DNA of 64,000 nt from Pseudomonadales bacterium (GCA_017642855.1 JAEPOO010000004.1:100984-164983), one strand, 5' to 3'. Numbered from the stretch's first letter, positions 17,543 to 26,190 are shown. The notes: generated by a model not told the origin, from the letters alone. Program-made: numbers and translations.

Positions 17543-17568
17543 GCCGACTTACCAGGCGTGGTATCGGC
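17543..17568 (+). promoter_or_regulatory. 5'-UTR hairpin before the RiPP precursor gene
   Basis: GCCGA-ct-TACCA (17543-17554) pairs with TGGTA-TCGGC (17559-17568) around a GGCG loop, giving 10 bp with a 2-nt bulge. It ends 13 nt before the AAAGGA ribosome-binding site, so it may influence stability or translation of the precursor mRNA. Confidence 0.4.
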
Positions 17569-17595
17569 GGACAAATCAACTAAAGGACGTTTTAC

Positions 17596-17934
17596 ATGAC
17601 ACCCAAGAACACGAAAAAGACCCTTTCTATCGCAGTTGGTACCGCTCTTGGAGCTAGCCTGGCGCTGTCGCCCATGGCCATTGCAGATAGCAACCCATTT
17701 GGCATGACAGAACTTCAGGGCGGCTACATGCAGGTCGCCGGTGGCCACGGTGAAGGCAAGTGTGGTGAAGGCAAATGCGGCGGCGAAAAAGCTGAAGGCG
17801 AAGGCAAATGCGGCGAAGGCAAATGCGGCGGCCACAAAGCTGAAGGCGAAGGCAAATGCGGCGAAGGCAAATGCGGTGGTGAAAAAGCTGAAGGCGAAGG
17901 CAAATGCGGCGAAGGCAAGTGCGGCGCTGCCTAA
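17596..17934 (+). CDS. BufA/HvfA-type RiPP precursor with eight EGKCG motifs
   Basis: A 112-residue exported precursor. A signal peptide ends at about residue 30 (PMAIA), and a short leader-like stretch (DSNPFGMTELQGGYMQVA) follows. The core consists of EGKCG EGKCG pairs separated by G(E/H)KAEG linkers; all eight cysteines are in EGKCG. In Haemophilus HvfA and Caulobacter bufferins, such cysteines are converted by an MNIO enzyme (DUF692) with a DUF2063 partner into copper-binding heterocycles. The same two partners follow here. The product is therefore probably a periplasmic or released copper-binding peptide for copper buffering. An AAAGGA ribosome-binding site precedes ATG 17596. Confidence 0.88.
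   Translation: MTPKNTKKTLSIAVGTALGASLALSPMAIADSNPFGMTELQGGYMQVAGGHGEGKCGEGKCGGEKAEGEGKCGEGKCGGHKAEGEGKCGEGKCGGEKAEGEGKCGEGKCGAA
17752..17925 (+). repeat. 48-bp tandem repeat encoding the EGKCG pairs
   Basis: Units start at 17752, 17800, 17848 and 17896 (the last is partial, 30 bp). Each encodes EGKCGEGKCG plus a GxKAEG linker. The units are nearly identical at the DNA level, differing at only a few bases (aag/aaa, tgt/tgc, ggc/ggt and gaa/cac), which points to recent expansion or homogenisation. Confidence 0.95.
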
Positions 17935-17969
17935 TTCCGAGCCCTATCGAACTTTAACGTTGTAACCCT

Positions 17970-17996
17970 GTGGTCCCTGTCGATGACAGGGACCAC
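17970..17996 (+). terminator. Perfect 12-bp intercistronic hairpin between precursor and maturase genes
   Basis: GTGGTCCCTGTC pairs perfectly with GACAGGGACCAC around the loop GAT. No T-run follows, so it is more likely a partial terminator or an mRNA-stabilising barrier that lets precursor transcripts outnumber maturase transcripts. It ends 11 nt before the next gene's ATG. Confidence 0.7.
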
Positions 17997-18007
17997 GCCC
18001 TTTCCCC

Positions 18008-18841
18008 ATGCACTCACACATTCACCCTGTTTCCGGCGCCGGCATTGGCTTACGTCGTTCCATGACATCAGAGCTCCTGACGAGTCGCATTCCTGATGCG
18101 ATCGACTTTTTTGAGCTGGCCCCCGAAAACTGGATTGGTCTTGGCGGTCGACTGGGTCGACAACTTCGCGAGATCAGCGAACAGAAGCAGATCGTTTGCC
18201 ATGGTCTGTCACTATCGATCGGTGGACCTGCCCCGCTTGATGAGCAGCTGGTCACGGACACCAGGGACTTCATTCAAAAACACAATGTCGCTATCTATAG
18301 CGAACACCTGTCCTACACCAACGACGGCGGCCAGCTCTACGATTTGTTGCCCATGCCGTTTACCGAGGAAGCGGTCACCTATACCGCAGACAGGGTAAAA
18401 CGTGTTCAGGACATCATCGGCGAACGCATGGCGCTGGAAAATGTATCCTACTATCTGACACCAAAACGAGAACTCGAAGAAGCCGAGTTTGTACGCGCTG
18501 TGATAGAGGAAGCAGACTGTGATCTGCTGCTGGACGTGAACAATGTGTATGTCAACAGCGTGAATCATGGTGGTGAGCCGATGGATTTCATCCGTTCACT
18601 ACCCGATGAGCGAATCAGTTACCTGCACATCGCCGGTCATTACGTTGAGGACGACGGTCTGATCGTCGATACCCATGGCGCGGATGTCATTGATCCTGTC
18701 TGGACACTCCTCGAGGAGACCTATGCATTGATCGGCGATCGGCCAACACTACTCGAGCGAGACTTCAACATCCCCAGCCTCGAAACACTGTTGCTTGAAG
18801 TCGACATGATCAGGCAAAGACAATCGGCCTGCCAGGTCTGA
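18008..18841 (+). CDS. MNIO family RiPP maturase (DUF692), BufB/HvfB-type
   Basis: A 277-residue TIM-barrel multinuclear non-haem iron oxidative enzyme. Family metal-ligand segments are present: CHGLSLSIGG (His65), YSEHLSY (Glu99-His100), ALENVSYY, LLLDVNNVYVN, LHIAGHY, DTHGADV and LLERDFN. Enzymes of this family oxidatively convert precursor cysteines, guided by the DUF2063 partner. No Shine-Dalgarno sequence precedes ATG 18008, and the 12-bp hairpin ends just upstream, so expression is probably lower than that of the precursor. The DUF2063 gene follows after 5 nt. Confidence 0.92.
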   Translation: MHSHIHPVSGAGIGLRRSMTSELLTSRIPDAIDFFELAPENWIGLGGRLGRQLREISEQKQIVCHGLSLSIGGPAPLDEQLVTDTRDFIQKHNVAIYSEHLSYTNDGGQLYDLLPMPFTEEAVTYTADRVKRVQDIIGERMALENVSYYLTPKRELEEAEFVRAVIEEADCDLLLDVNNVYVNSVNHGGEPMDFIRSLPDERISYLHIAGHYVEDDGLIVDTHGADVIDPVWTLLEETYALIGDRPTLLERDFNIPSLETLLLEVDMIRQRQSACQV

Positions 18842-18846
18842 CTGAC

Positions 18847-19584
18847 ATGGGTGAACTGAAAAAACTACAAAAAGCGTTCACCGAACATCTGAGAAATCCG
18901 GATCATGTACCCGTTCCTGATGGGTTAGACGAAAGACGCATGAGCGTTTACTCAGAGCTCATTTTTAACAACGTTTCCTCACTGCTGAGTGACTTCTTTC
19001 CGGTCATCAAAAGCATCGTCTCTGATGATGCCTGGCAATCCATAGTTCGTAACTTCTTCGTTTCACACGAATCACAAACACCCTATTTCATGGCGCTATC
19101 CGGGGAATTCGTCGAATACCTGGCCCAGGCACAGTTAAGCGCTGATCTGCCTGATTACCTGACCGAACTGGCACATTACGAATGGGTTGAACTTGCCCTG
19201 TTTACCATGGACGAAGCGCAACCGGATGAACTGGCGGGTGACATCGGACATCTGCAGCTAAGTCTTAGCCCTCTGGCACAACCACTCGTTTACAACTATC
19301 CCGTGCATCAAATCAGTCCAGACTTTCAGCCAACTGCACCGGGCGACACGCCGACCTATTTGCTGGTTTGTCGGATCCCAGATGAATCCGTCAGGTTTTT
19401 TGAACTGCAACCTCTCGCATTTCACCTGCTCAATGACATGCACCAGAGGTCGGGGTTGGTACCCGCTGACTGGTTACAGGAGAAAGCTGACGAATTTGAG
19501 GTGCAAGAAAAAGATGAGTTTGTGCGTAACGGATTAGCTCTGATTCAGTCTTTTAACCAGTACAGAGTTTTTACCGACAACTAA
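18847..19584 (+). CDS. DUF2063 RiPP recognition/partner protein, BufC/HvfC-type
   Basis: A 245-residue protein with the DUF2063 N-terminal helical domain (KLQKAFTEHLRNP, RMSVYSELIFNNVSSLLSDFFPV, ARNFF-like region IVRNFFVSHESQTPYF, then FVEYL) and a C-terminal part resembling a RiPP precursor-recognition fold. In characterised systems it binds the precursor and partners the MNIO enzyme. It is 5 nt after the maturase gene and 15 nt before the DoxX gene, so it sits in the same operon. Confidence 0.88.
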   Translation: MGELKKLQKAFTEHLRNPDHVPVPDGLDERRMSVYSELIFNNVSSLLSDFFPVIKSIVSDDAWQSIVRNFFVSHESQTPYFMALSGEFVEYLAQAQLSADLPDYLTELAHYEWVELALFTMDEAQPDELAGDIGHLQLSLSPLAQPLVYNYPVHQISPDFQPTAPGDTPTYLLVCRIPDESVRFFELQPLAFHLLNDMHQRSGLVPADWLQEKADEFEVQEKDEFVRNGLALIQSFNQYRVFTDN

Positions 19585-19599
19585 AGGGGCGAGGAAACC

Positions 19600-20193
19600 A
19601 TGATTGCATTGATCAACAAATTCCAGAATTGGCTGGCGCTTGCGTTCAAAGCTGACTTTATCGCACCACTATTACTCCGTGCTTATCTTGCACCGGTGTT
19701 CTATATGGCGGGTATCAACAAGTACAACGGATTCGAAAACACCGTGGCGTGGTTTGGCAATCCCGACTGGGGACTGGGTTTACCCATGCCCTGGCTGATG
19801 GCATTTCTGGCTACCAGTGCGGAGCTTGTTGGTGCCCTTTTTTTGGTGCTGGGTTTCGCGACTCGCTGGATTTCGATTCCACTGATGATCACCATGCTGG
19901 TCGCCATGTTCACCGCTCACTGGCAAAACGGCTGGCTGGCGATATCAACCGGCAGCGGTATTTTTGCAACGGACAGAACGATAGGCGCGATCGACCGCCT
20001 GGACCGCGCGAAAGATATACTGAGGGAACATGGGAACTACAGCTGGCTATCAGAGAATGGCAGCTTTGTTGTACTGAACAACGGAATCGAGTTTGCAGCA
20101 ACCTACTTCGTTATGTTGCTGGCGCTGTTCTTTCTCGGCGGGGGTCGGTACATCAGCGTTGATTACTGGATCGCCCGAAAGTTTCGCGAGTGA
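19600..20193 (+). CDS. DoxX family membrane protein, HvfX-type
   Basis: A 197-residue protein with about four membrane helices (around 25-40, 62-85, 88-110 and 160-180) and the DoxX-like opening PLLLRAYLAPVFYMAGINKYNGF. DoxX proteins accompany many BufABC/HvfABC operons; their exact role there is not established (redox or quinone-linked functions have been suggested). A GAGG ribosome-binding site precedes ATG 19600. The stop codon abuts that of the convergent ychF gene with no gap. Confidence 0.85.
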   Translation: MIALINKFQNWLALAFKADFIAPLLLRAYLAPVFYMAGINKYNGFENTVAWFGNPDWGLGLPMPWLMAFLATSAELVGALFLVLGFATRWISIPLMITMLVAMFTAHWQNGWLAISTGSGIFATDRTIGAIDRLDRAKDILREHGNYSWLSENGSFVVLNNGIEFAATYFVMLLALFFLGGGRYISVDYWIARKFRE

Positions 20194-21285
20194 TTAGACG
20201 TTAAACCGGAAATGAATTACGTCGCCATCCTGGACGACGTAGTCCTTGCCTTCCAGACGCCATCTTCCTGCTTCCTTGGCGCCATTCTCGCCACCGTGTT
20301 CAACATAGTCATCATAAGAAATGACTTCCGCGCGAATAAATCCTTTCTCAAAGTCCGTATGGATCACCGCAGCCGCCTGAGGCGCGCTGGACCCTGCGCG
20401 AACGGTCCAGGCTCGCGCCTCTTTCGGACCGGCCGTAAAGTAGGTCTGCAGGCCTAGAAGGCGATATCCAGCACGAATAACTCGATCCAAACCCGGCTCT
20501 TCCATGCCAAGATCGGCCAGAAACTCAGCCCGCTCTTCGTCATCCAATTCAACAATTTCAGCTTCGAGTTTGTTGCATATGGCAACCACCTCGGCATGCT
20601 CGGATGAAGCAATGTCACGAACCACATCTAAATGTGCATTATTTTCAAAACCGTCCTCGTCTACATTGGCGATGTAAAGCACCGGTTTCATGGTCAGCAG
20701 GTGGAGGTTGTGCAGCACGACGGCAAAGTCGGATGTCGTTTCAAAGGTTCGAGCGGGTTTGCCTTCGTCGATGTGTGCCTGCAACTTTTCGAGATACTGC
20801 ACTTTGGCGAGTTCTTCTTTGTCACCACTTTTGGCAACTCGTGAAACCCGGTTGATACCGTTTTCAATCGTCTGAAGATCCGCTAACTGAAGCTCGGTGT
20901 TGATCACTTCAATATCAGCAGCAGGGTCAATCCGGTTGTCTACGTGTGTCACATTCTCATCTTCAAAGCACCGAACAACATGGGCAATGGCATCAGTTTC
21001 ACGGATATTTGCAAGAAACTGATTACCCAGGCCTTCCCCTTTTGAGGCACCTTTTACGAGACCAGCGATGTCAACAAACTCCATCGTCGTCGGAATAACT
21101 TTTTCGGGAGACACAATCCCAGCGAGTTTATCCAGGCGCGGATCCGGCATCGGCACGATACCCGAGTTCGGCTCAATGGTGCAGAAAGGAAAGTTCTCAG
21201 CACCAACACCTGCTCGAGTCAGTGCATTAAACAAAGTAGATTTGCCAACGTTGGGCAGACCAACAATGCCGCAGTTAAAACCCAT
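20194..21285 (-). CDS. ychF: Redox-regulated ATPase YchF (Obg-like)
   Basis: A 363-residue protein, the normal family length. The P-loop is GLPNVGKST. The G4 motif is NVDE instead of NKxD, which explains the known preference for ATP. The C-terminal TGS domain ends in DVIHFRFNV. YchF binds ribosomes and modulates stress responses. It is downstream of pth, the usual order. Confidence 0.97.
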   Translation of the reverse strand: MGFNCGIVGLPNVGKSTLFNALTRAGVGAENFPFCTIEPNSGIVPMPDPRLDKLAGIVSPEKVIPTTMEFVDIAGLVKGASKGEGLGNQFLANIRETDAIAHVVRCFEDENVTHVDNRIDPAADIEVINTELQLADLQTIENGINRVSRVAKSGDKEELAKVQYLEKLQAHIDEGKPARTFETTSDFAVVLHNLHLLTMKPVLYIANVDEDGFENNAHLDVVRDIASSEHAEVVAICNKLEAEIVELDDEERAEFLADLGMEEPGLDRVIRAGYRLLGLQTYFTAGPKEARAWTVRAGSSAPQAAAVIHTDFEKGFIRAEVISYDDYVEHGGENGAKEAGRWRLEGKDYVVQDGDVIHFRFNV

Positions 21286-21303
21286 GGTTTACTTCCTTCC
21301 CAG

Positions 21304-21927
21304 TTATTTTTCGGAAAAAGGTTGAGGCGCGTTATGCAGCCTTTGCATGGCACCCTGCCAGTTCCCTGAAACTGCCATTGACGTTGCGGACAGAGCTTCA
21401 GAGATGCACGTATCGATCATGCTTCGATCAGCTTTGGACACTTTGCCCAGCACATGTCCGGTAACACCGCCTCGATTGCCCGGATGATCGACACCAATAC
21501 GAAGTCGGTTGAAGTCCGTTGTACCAGACATTCGTTTAGAAATGTCTCGCAGACCGTTGTGTCCAGCAAGACCGCCACCCTGTTTGAATCGGATTTTCCC
21601 ACTGGGAAAGTCAATCTCATCGTGCGCAATCATCATCGCAGTCGGTGAGATTTTGTAAAAATTCGCCAGCGCAGCAACGCTCTTACCGGACTCATTCATG
21701 AAGGTATCAGGCAGCAGGAGGCGAACTTCACGATCAGCAAATCGCACCATGGCGAGCCGCCCAAAAAACTTTTTCTCTGCCTTAAATACAGCCCCGAGGC
21801 CATCCGCCAGGCGCTCAACATACCAGACACCCGCATTGTGTCGGGTGTCTGCATATTCTTTACCAGGATTTCCGATGCCTACGATCAGATCCAGGGGTTG
21901 TTCGAGCGGTGCGTTCACACCTTCCAC
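21304..21927 (-). CDS. pth: Peptidyl-tRNA hydrolase
   Basis: A 207-residue enzyme that recycles tRNA from stalled peptidyl-tRNA. The active-site segments are IVGIGNPGKEYADTRHNAG (Asn and catalytic His), FMNESGKSV and IAHDEIDFPSG (Asp). It begins at GTG 21927. The start may be slightly nearer the core, but no ATG is available. It lies 19 nt after rplY and 18 nt before ychF, in the conserved prs-rplY-pth-ychF order. Confidence 0.96.
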   Translation of the reverse strand: MEGVNAPLEQPLDLIVGIGNPGKEYADTRHNAGVWYVERLADGLGAVFKAEKKFFGRLAMVRFADREVRLLLPDTFMNESGKSVAALANFYKISPTAMMIAHDEIDFPSGKIRFKQGGGLAGHNGLRDISKRMSGTTDFNRLRIGVDHPGNRGGVTGHVLGKVSKADRSMIDTCISEALSATSMAVSGNWQGAMQRLHNAPQPFSEK

Positions 21928-21946
21928 GCTTTACCCGGCGACGAAC

Positions 21947-22621
21947 TTATTCGTCGCCTGACCCACCGTCACCTGACTCATCTGCTGCTGCGTCACCTTC
22001 CGGCGCGTCGCCAGCTGCGGCTTCATCAGATACTTCAGAACGCTTCGGCGCGTGACAGGAAACAACAACATGATCGTGGTCGGCACCAAGATTCAAAGAA
22101 GGGATCGTCAGGCCTTCAGCCAGCTGCAGTTCGCTCATGTGGAACGAACCACCAACTTCCAGTGCCTCGACATCGACTTCGATATACTCAGGCAGGTTAC
22201 CTGGAAGACAGGTGATTTCCAGTGACGTCATATTGTGGGAAATGTTTCCCCCACCCTGACGAACACCAACACACTTATTTTCGTTCAAGAAGTGCAAAGG
22301 TACTTCGACCGTAATTTCCTGATCCATCTGAATACGCAGGAAGTCCGCATGCATGATGCGATCCTTTGCAGGATGACGCTGCAGGTCTTTCAGGATAGCT
22401 TCCTGAGTCTTGCCATCCGCTTTGATGGTTATGATATGCGAGAAGAACGCTTCGTTCTCCAGCGCCTTGTGCAAATCCTTGTGTGCAATCGACAAAGGTT
22501 GCGGGTCTCTGCCGGCGCCATAAATGATGGCTGGCACCATGTCTGCTTGACGACGCAGGCGGCGGCTCGCACCTTTCCCTTTGTCTTCTCGCAGTTCGGC
22601 ATTCAATTCGAAATCTGCCAT
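21947..22621 (-). CDS. rplY: Ribosomal protein bL25, long CTC form
   Basis: A 224-residue protein with the 5S-rRNA-binding bL25 domain (residues about 5-90, ELREDKGKGASRRLRR) and the C-terminal CTC domain, ending in an acidic Asp/Glu/Ala/Gly-rich tail. It is longer than the E. coli form (94 residues), as in Pseudomonas. ATG 22621 is chosen because AAGGAG lies just upstream and it gives the family start MADFELNAE. Confidence 0.95.
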   Translation of the reverse strand: MADFELNAELREDKGKGASRRLRRQADMVPAIIYGAGRDPQPLSIAHKDLHKALENEAFFSHIITIKADGKTQEAILKDLQRHPAKDRIMHADFLRIQMDQEITVEVPLHFLNENKCVGVRQGGGNISHNMTSLEITCLPGNLPEYIEVDVEALEVGGSFHMSELQLAEGLTIPSLNLGADHDHVVVSCHAPKRSEVSDEAAAGDAPEGDAAADESGDGGSGDE

Positions 22622-22715
22622 GTTTATCTCCTTAGAGTGTATTTCACCCAACATGCTGCGACCGCATCATGGATGGACTATGGATTCACTGCTCTAGAAC
22701 AGCCCTGAGCTGCCT

Positions 22716-23684
22716 TTAAAAAAGCGCAGGTTGAATCCGCTTTTTGAAGAGCGCACTTAACGACTCTTCATTACTGATTCGACGAATCGACTCAGCAAGC
22801 TCGTCAGCGATACTGAGCTGACGAATTTTCGGTGACTCCTCTGCCTCAGGTTTCAGCGGAATCGTATCTGTAACAACCAGTTCATCCAAAGGTGAACTGT
22901 TGACTCTTTCAATGGCCGGGCCGGACAACACCGGATGCGTACAGTAAGCGACCACTTTCTTCGCGCCATTTTCTTTCAGCGCTCCCGCTGCGGCACACAA
23001 GGTACCCGCGGTATCCACCATGTCATCCACCAGGAGACAGGTTCGGCCCTGAACATCACCGATGATGTGCATGACCTCTGATTCATTCGCTTCTGGCCGC
23101 CGCTTATCGATAATGGCGAGATCCGCATCATCAAGCTGCTTTGCCATCGCTCTTGCTCTGACAACCCCACCGACGTCTGGTGAGACAATCATCAAGTCAT
23201 CATACTTCTGTCGCTCTATGTCCAGGAGCAGCACCGGTGAACCGTAAATGTTGTCCACCGGAATGCTGAAAAAACCCTGGATCTGATCAGCGTGTAGATC
23301 AATCGTTAGCACGCGATTGATGCCTGCACTGCCCAACATATCCGATACCACTTTCGCGGTGATCGGCACCCTGGCAGATCGTACGCGACGATCCTGACGG
23401 GCGTATCCGAAATACGGAATGACCGCTGTCACCCTTGCTGCTGAAGCTCGTTGCAGGCAGTCGGCGATAATGACCAGTTCCATCAAATTGTCGTTCGTGG
23501 GGGCACATGTGGGCTGGATGATGAAGACATCCTTTCCACGAACGTTTTCATGGATTTCTACAGCGATTTCACCGTCGCTGAACTGGCCCACATCAGCCGC
23601 ACCCAGTTCCATTCGCAGCCGGTCTACGACTCTGGTCGCCAGTGCCCGGTGGGCATTCCCTGTAAATATCTTTAGCTCGGCCAT
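22716..23684 (-). CDS. prs: Ribose-phosphate pyrophosphokinase
   Basis: A 322-residue PRPP synthase, the central precursor supplier for nucleotides, histidine and tryptophan. Recognisable segments include MAELKIFTGNAHRALA, the flexible loop region PYFGYARQDRR, and the PRPP-binding loop LLVDDMVDTAGT. It follows the tRNA-Gln gene by 46 nt and precedes rplY. Confidence 0.97.
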   Translation of the reverse strand: MAELKIFTGNAHRALATRVVDRLRMELGAADVGQFSDGEIAVEIHENVRGKDVFIIQPTCAPTNDNLMELVIIADCLQRASAARVTAVIPYFGYARQDRRVRSARVPITAKVVSDMLGSAGINRVLTIDLHADQIQGFFSIPVDNIYGSPVLLLDIERQKYDDLMIVSPDVGGVVRARAMAKQLDDADLAIIDKRRPEANESEVMHIIGDVQGRTCLLVDDMVDTAGTLCAAAGALKENGAKKVVAYCTHPVLSGPAIERVNSSPLDELVVTDTIPLKPEAEESPKIRQLSIADELAESIRRISNEESLSALFKKRIQPALF

Positions 23685-23730
23685 TTGGTCTTTTTCCAGG
23701 TTTTTTTATTGTTCTTCCGGGATTGCAAAA

Positions 23731-23807
23731 TGGCTGGGGTGGCAGGACTCGAACCTGCGCAATGACGGGATCAAAACCCGTTGCCTTACCAACTTGGCGA
23801 CACCCCA
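23731..23807 (-). tRNA. tRNA-Gln (anticodon UUG)
   Basis: The minus strand folds into a full cloverleaf: acceptor TGGGGTG/CACCCCA, D arm GCC/GGC, anticodon arm ACGGG-TTTTGAT-CCCGT with anticodon TTG, and T arm GCAGG-TTCGAGT-CCTGC. The CCA end is encoded (TGGC on the plus strand at 23731). The location between lolB and prs is the usual one in gammaproteobacteria. Confidence 0.96.
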
Positions 23808-23853
23808 ATATGGCGAAAAAAGGGCGCTATTGTGCTGATCAGACGGGCATGTG

Positions 23854-24363
23854 TCAAATGTTACCCGTTAGGCTCTGAACCCTTAATCTAAGGGCGATTT
23901 CCGGGTGTTCAAACGCCATCAGCTCCGGACCTTCAGCATTTTCCCTGATGACCCGAATTCGCCACTGGCCATACTCTAATTCCCCCGAAAATCGCTCGCC
24001 TGACGGCCCTGTCTTGCCCCTGACCCAGTAGGAAAGACGACGCCAGGGGAGGTCCAGGCTGCGATCATCGAGCTGGATCAACTGATCCGGTCCAAAACGC
24101 CTGGGACCTTCTCCGGTATCCAGCCAAATGTTTTCCTCAGAGACCGATAGATTCGCCTCACCAGACCCAAACGGACCTTGTAGCGTGATCGCACTGGTAT
24201 CCCCTGATTGACGCCACTCCATGCTCAGCACCCGTGTTTGGCCGCCGAAACTGACTGAGAGTTTGCCTTTCATCTGCCAAAGCCGTTCAGAGGGCGGCGG
24301 TATATCTTTGACCGTCACACATCCCGCGACAAAGAAGATCAGCAGGATAACAAGGAACCGCAA
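23854..24363 (-). CDS. lolB: Outer-membrane lipoprotein receptor LolB
   Basis: A 169-residue lipoprotein; the lipobox is VAGC (Cys15). The mature part has the LolB fold with WQMKGKLSVSFGGQTR, WRQSGDTSAITLQGPFGSG and LDLPWRRLSYWVRG. LolB accepts lipoproteins from LolA and inserts them in the outer membrane. It starts at TTG 24363, directly after the TPR gene's stop. The ispE gene that normally lies between lolB and the tRNA is absent. Confidence 0.9.
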   Translation of the reverse strand: MRFLVILLIFFVAGCVTVKDIPPPSERLWQMKGKLSVSFGGQTRVLSMEWRQSGDTSAITLQGPFGSGEANLSVSEENIWLDTGEGPRRFGPDQLIQLDDRSLDLPWRRLSYWVRGKTGPSGERFSGELEYGQWRIRVIRENAEGPELMAFEHPEIALRLRVQSLTGNI

Positions 24364-26190
24364 TTACAGGGCTTCCAACGCATCTTCCTGGTCACCCCGA
24401 AAGCGCATCATCGTTTCCTTAAGAATATCGCTGTCCGGTGCCAGTTCGAGTGCCTCTTCCCAGACACGCACGGCCTCTTCCTGTTCTCCGGTGACCCAGA
24501 GCACCTCGCCAAGATGCGCCGCGACCTCGTCGTTCTGAAAGAGCTCCAGGGCGCGCCTCAGATGTATCAAAGCCTCGTCATAATTGCTCAATCGATACTG
24601 AACCCAGCCCATACTGTCGATGAAGGCCGCTTCATCCGGTTTCATGGAGAGTGCTTTCTCGATCAGCACCAGTGCTTCCTCATGACGATCGGTCTGGTCT
24701 GTCAGCGTATATCCTAAGGCATTGAGCGCATCCGCGTTGCCAGGATCCATGTTAATCACGCGCCTCAGGTCTGCTTCGAGAATATCCAGGCGATCGAATC
24801 TTTGACCCGTCATGGCGCGAAAATACAGCAATTCAATGTTCTCGGGATCTTCTGCAACGGCCAGATCGAGGAATTCAAAGACTTCTTCCTGCATGCCTCG
24901 TTCCGCAAGGATCTGGGCCTCCAGCAGGATTAAATCTTGCCGGCGGCTCGGGCGCTGGGCTCGCAGCCGATCAAAGTGTTCTCGTGCTTCAGGCCAGCGG
25001 CCCTCATTTACCAGGATCGAGCCAATCCGTGCCTGCGCCGGGATGAACTCGTAGCCGTCTCCTGCCTGTCGGTATTCTCTGAGGGCGGCCACCGTATCCC
25101 CTTCCCGTTCAGCGATGCCGCCGAGGTAATAATGCGCTTCGCCCGCCCGACGATTCCAGCGAACCATACGTTCGAAATATCGCCTCGCTTCAGGATCCTG
25201 ACCCTGGTCCAGGGCAATCAGTGCCAACGCGAACAGCACGTCACCATCATTCGGCGACTGCTCGAGCACCTGACCGTACTGCACCCGAGCCGCCTCAAGA
25301 TCTCCGGATTCGAACAACATTCTCGCCAGAATCAATCGCAGGCGACGATTTCCCCCTGAATTTTCGACGCCCGCCTCCAGCAAGGCAATGGCATCAGCCG
25401 AACTGTCGAGGCTCGATAAAAGGCTGGCTTTCAGGACAATCAGGCTGACTTCCTGAGACAACTCAAGCAGTTCATCGGCGAGATACAGGGATTCTTCGTA
25501 TTGTCCTGTCTGTTCAAGCAGGATCGCCTTGGCAAACTTCAGCTGCGTGTCCTCAGGGTGCTCCGACTGCATCTGGGAGATCGCCGCCAGCACACCAGCA
25601 CGCTGTTCCGGTAAGAGATTGGCGGAACGATAGGCAAAAAGGTCAAAGCGAGCCAGACCACCCAATTCTTTAATTGCCCAGAGGTGGGTGATCGCCTCTG
25701 CCATTCGATCCTGTTTCAGGAGCAGATCGACCGCCGCCCGATGGGCATCCACGTCCTTTGGATCCTCCTCGGCCCACACCAGGGCGGTTCTTAGCGCCTG
25801 CGCTTCATCCTTCAAATAGAGCGCCAACCGGGTTGCCCTTGCCGCTACCTGCGGATCCCGAGTTTCTTCGGCCACAGCCACGTATTTTTCCAGCGCGAAG
25901 TCGTATTCCGTCCGATATCCGGCCACTTCTGCAGCAAGCAGATCAAACAGCGTATCGCCGGTAAATGGCGCCACCGGGTATTCCATCGGTTCCCTGGGAG
26001 CCTCAGCCGTTTCCACCGTCTGCGATACGTCAACATCTCCTGCCTCCTGGGTTGCCTGCACCTGTGCCGGGGTCACCTGTTCATTCGATGTTTCCCGCGG
26101 TGCGGACGCGCACCCCGTTAGTACCGTCAGCGCGATGATAAGTAAAGGCATCCGCAGATTCAGGGTTGAATAAATGTTTGTGATATTCAC
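24364..26190 (-). CDS. Tetratricopeptide-repeat lipoprotein (PA4667-like)
   Basis: A 608-residue protein with a lipoprotein signal (LTVLTGC) followed by a long array of TPR units, for example LNALGYTLTDQTDRHEEAL, SMGWVQYRLSNYDEALIHL and AHLGEVLWVTGEQEEAVRVW near the C-terminus. TPR arrays mediate protein interactions. A homologue lies at this position, between hemA and lolB, in Pseudomonas, but its role is unknown. I prefer GTG 26190 because AGAAGAG lies upstream and it supplies a basic residue before the hydrophobic stretch; ATG 26151 is the alternative. Confidence 0.85.
   Translation of the reverse strand: MNITNIYSTLNLRMPLLIIALTVLTGCASAPRETSNEQVTPAQVQATQEAGDVDVSQTVETAEAPREPMEYPVAPFTGDTLFDLLAAEVAGYRTEYDFALEKYVAVAEETRDPQVAARATRLALYLKDEAQALRTALVWAEEDPKDVDAHRAAVDLLLKQDRMAEAITHLWAIKELGGLARFDLFAYRSANLLPEQRAGVLAAISQMQSEHPEDTQLKFAKAILLEQTGQYEESLYLADELLELSQEVSLIVLKASLLSSLDSSADAIALLEAGVENSGGNRRLRLILARMLFESGDLEAARVQYGQVLEQSPNDGDVLFALALIALDQGQDPEARRYFERMVRWNRRAGEAHYYLGGIAEREGDTVAALREYRQAGDGYEFIPAQARIGSILVNEGRWPEAREHFDRLRAQRPSRRQDLILLEAQILAERGMQEEVFEFLDLAVAEDPENIELLYFRAMTGQRFDRLDILEADLRRVINMDPGNADALNALGYTLTDQTDRHEEALVLIEKALSMKPDEAAFIDSMGWVQYRLSNYDEALIHLRRALELFQNDEVAAHLGEVLWVTGEQEEAVRVWEEALELAPDSDILKETMMRFRGDQEDALEAL

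Noticed and set aside
17741..17965. Lys/Ala-rich frame overlapping the RiPP repeats, resembling a histone-H1-like tail
   Set aside because: It is the shifted frame of the 48-bp repeat; the other frame has a signal peptide and the known EGKCG motifs.
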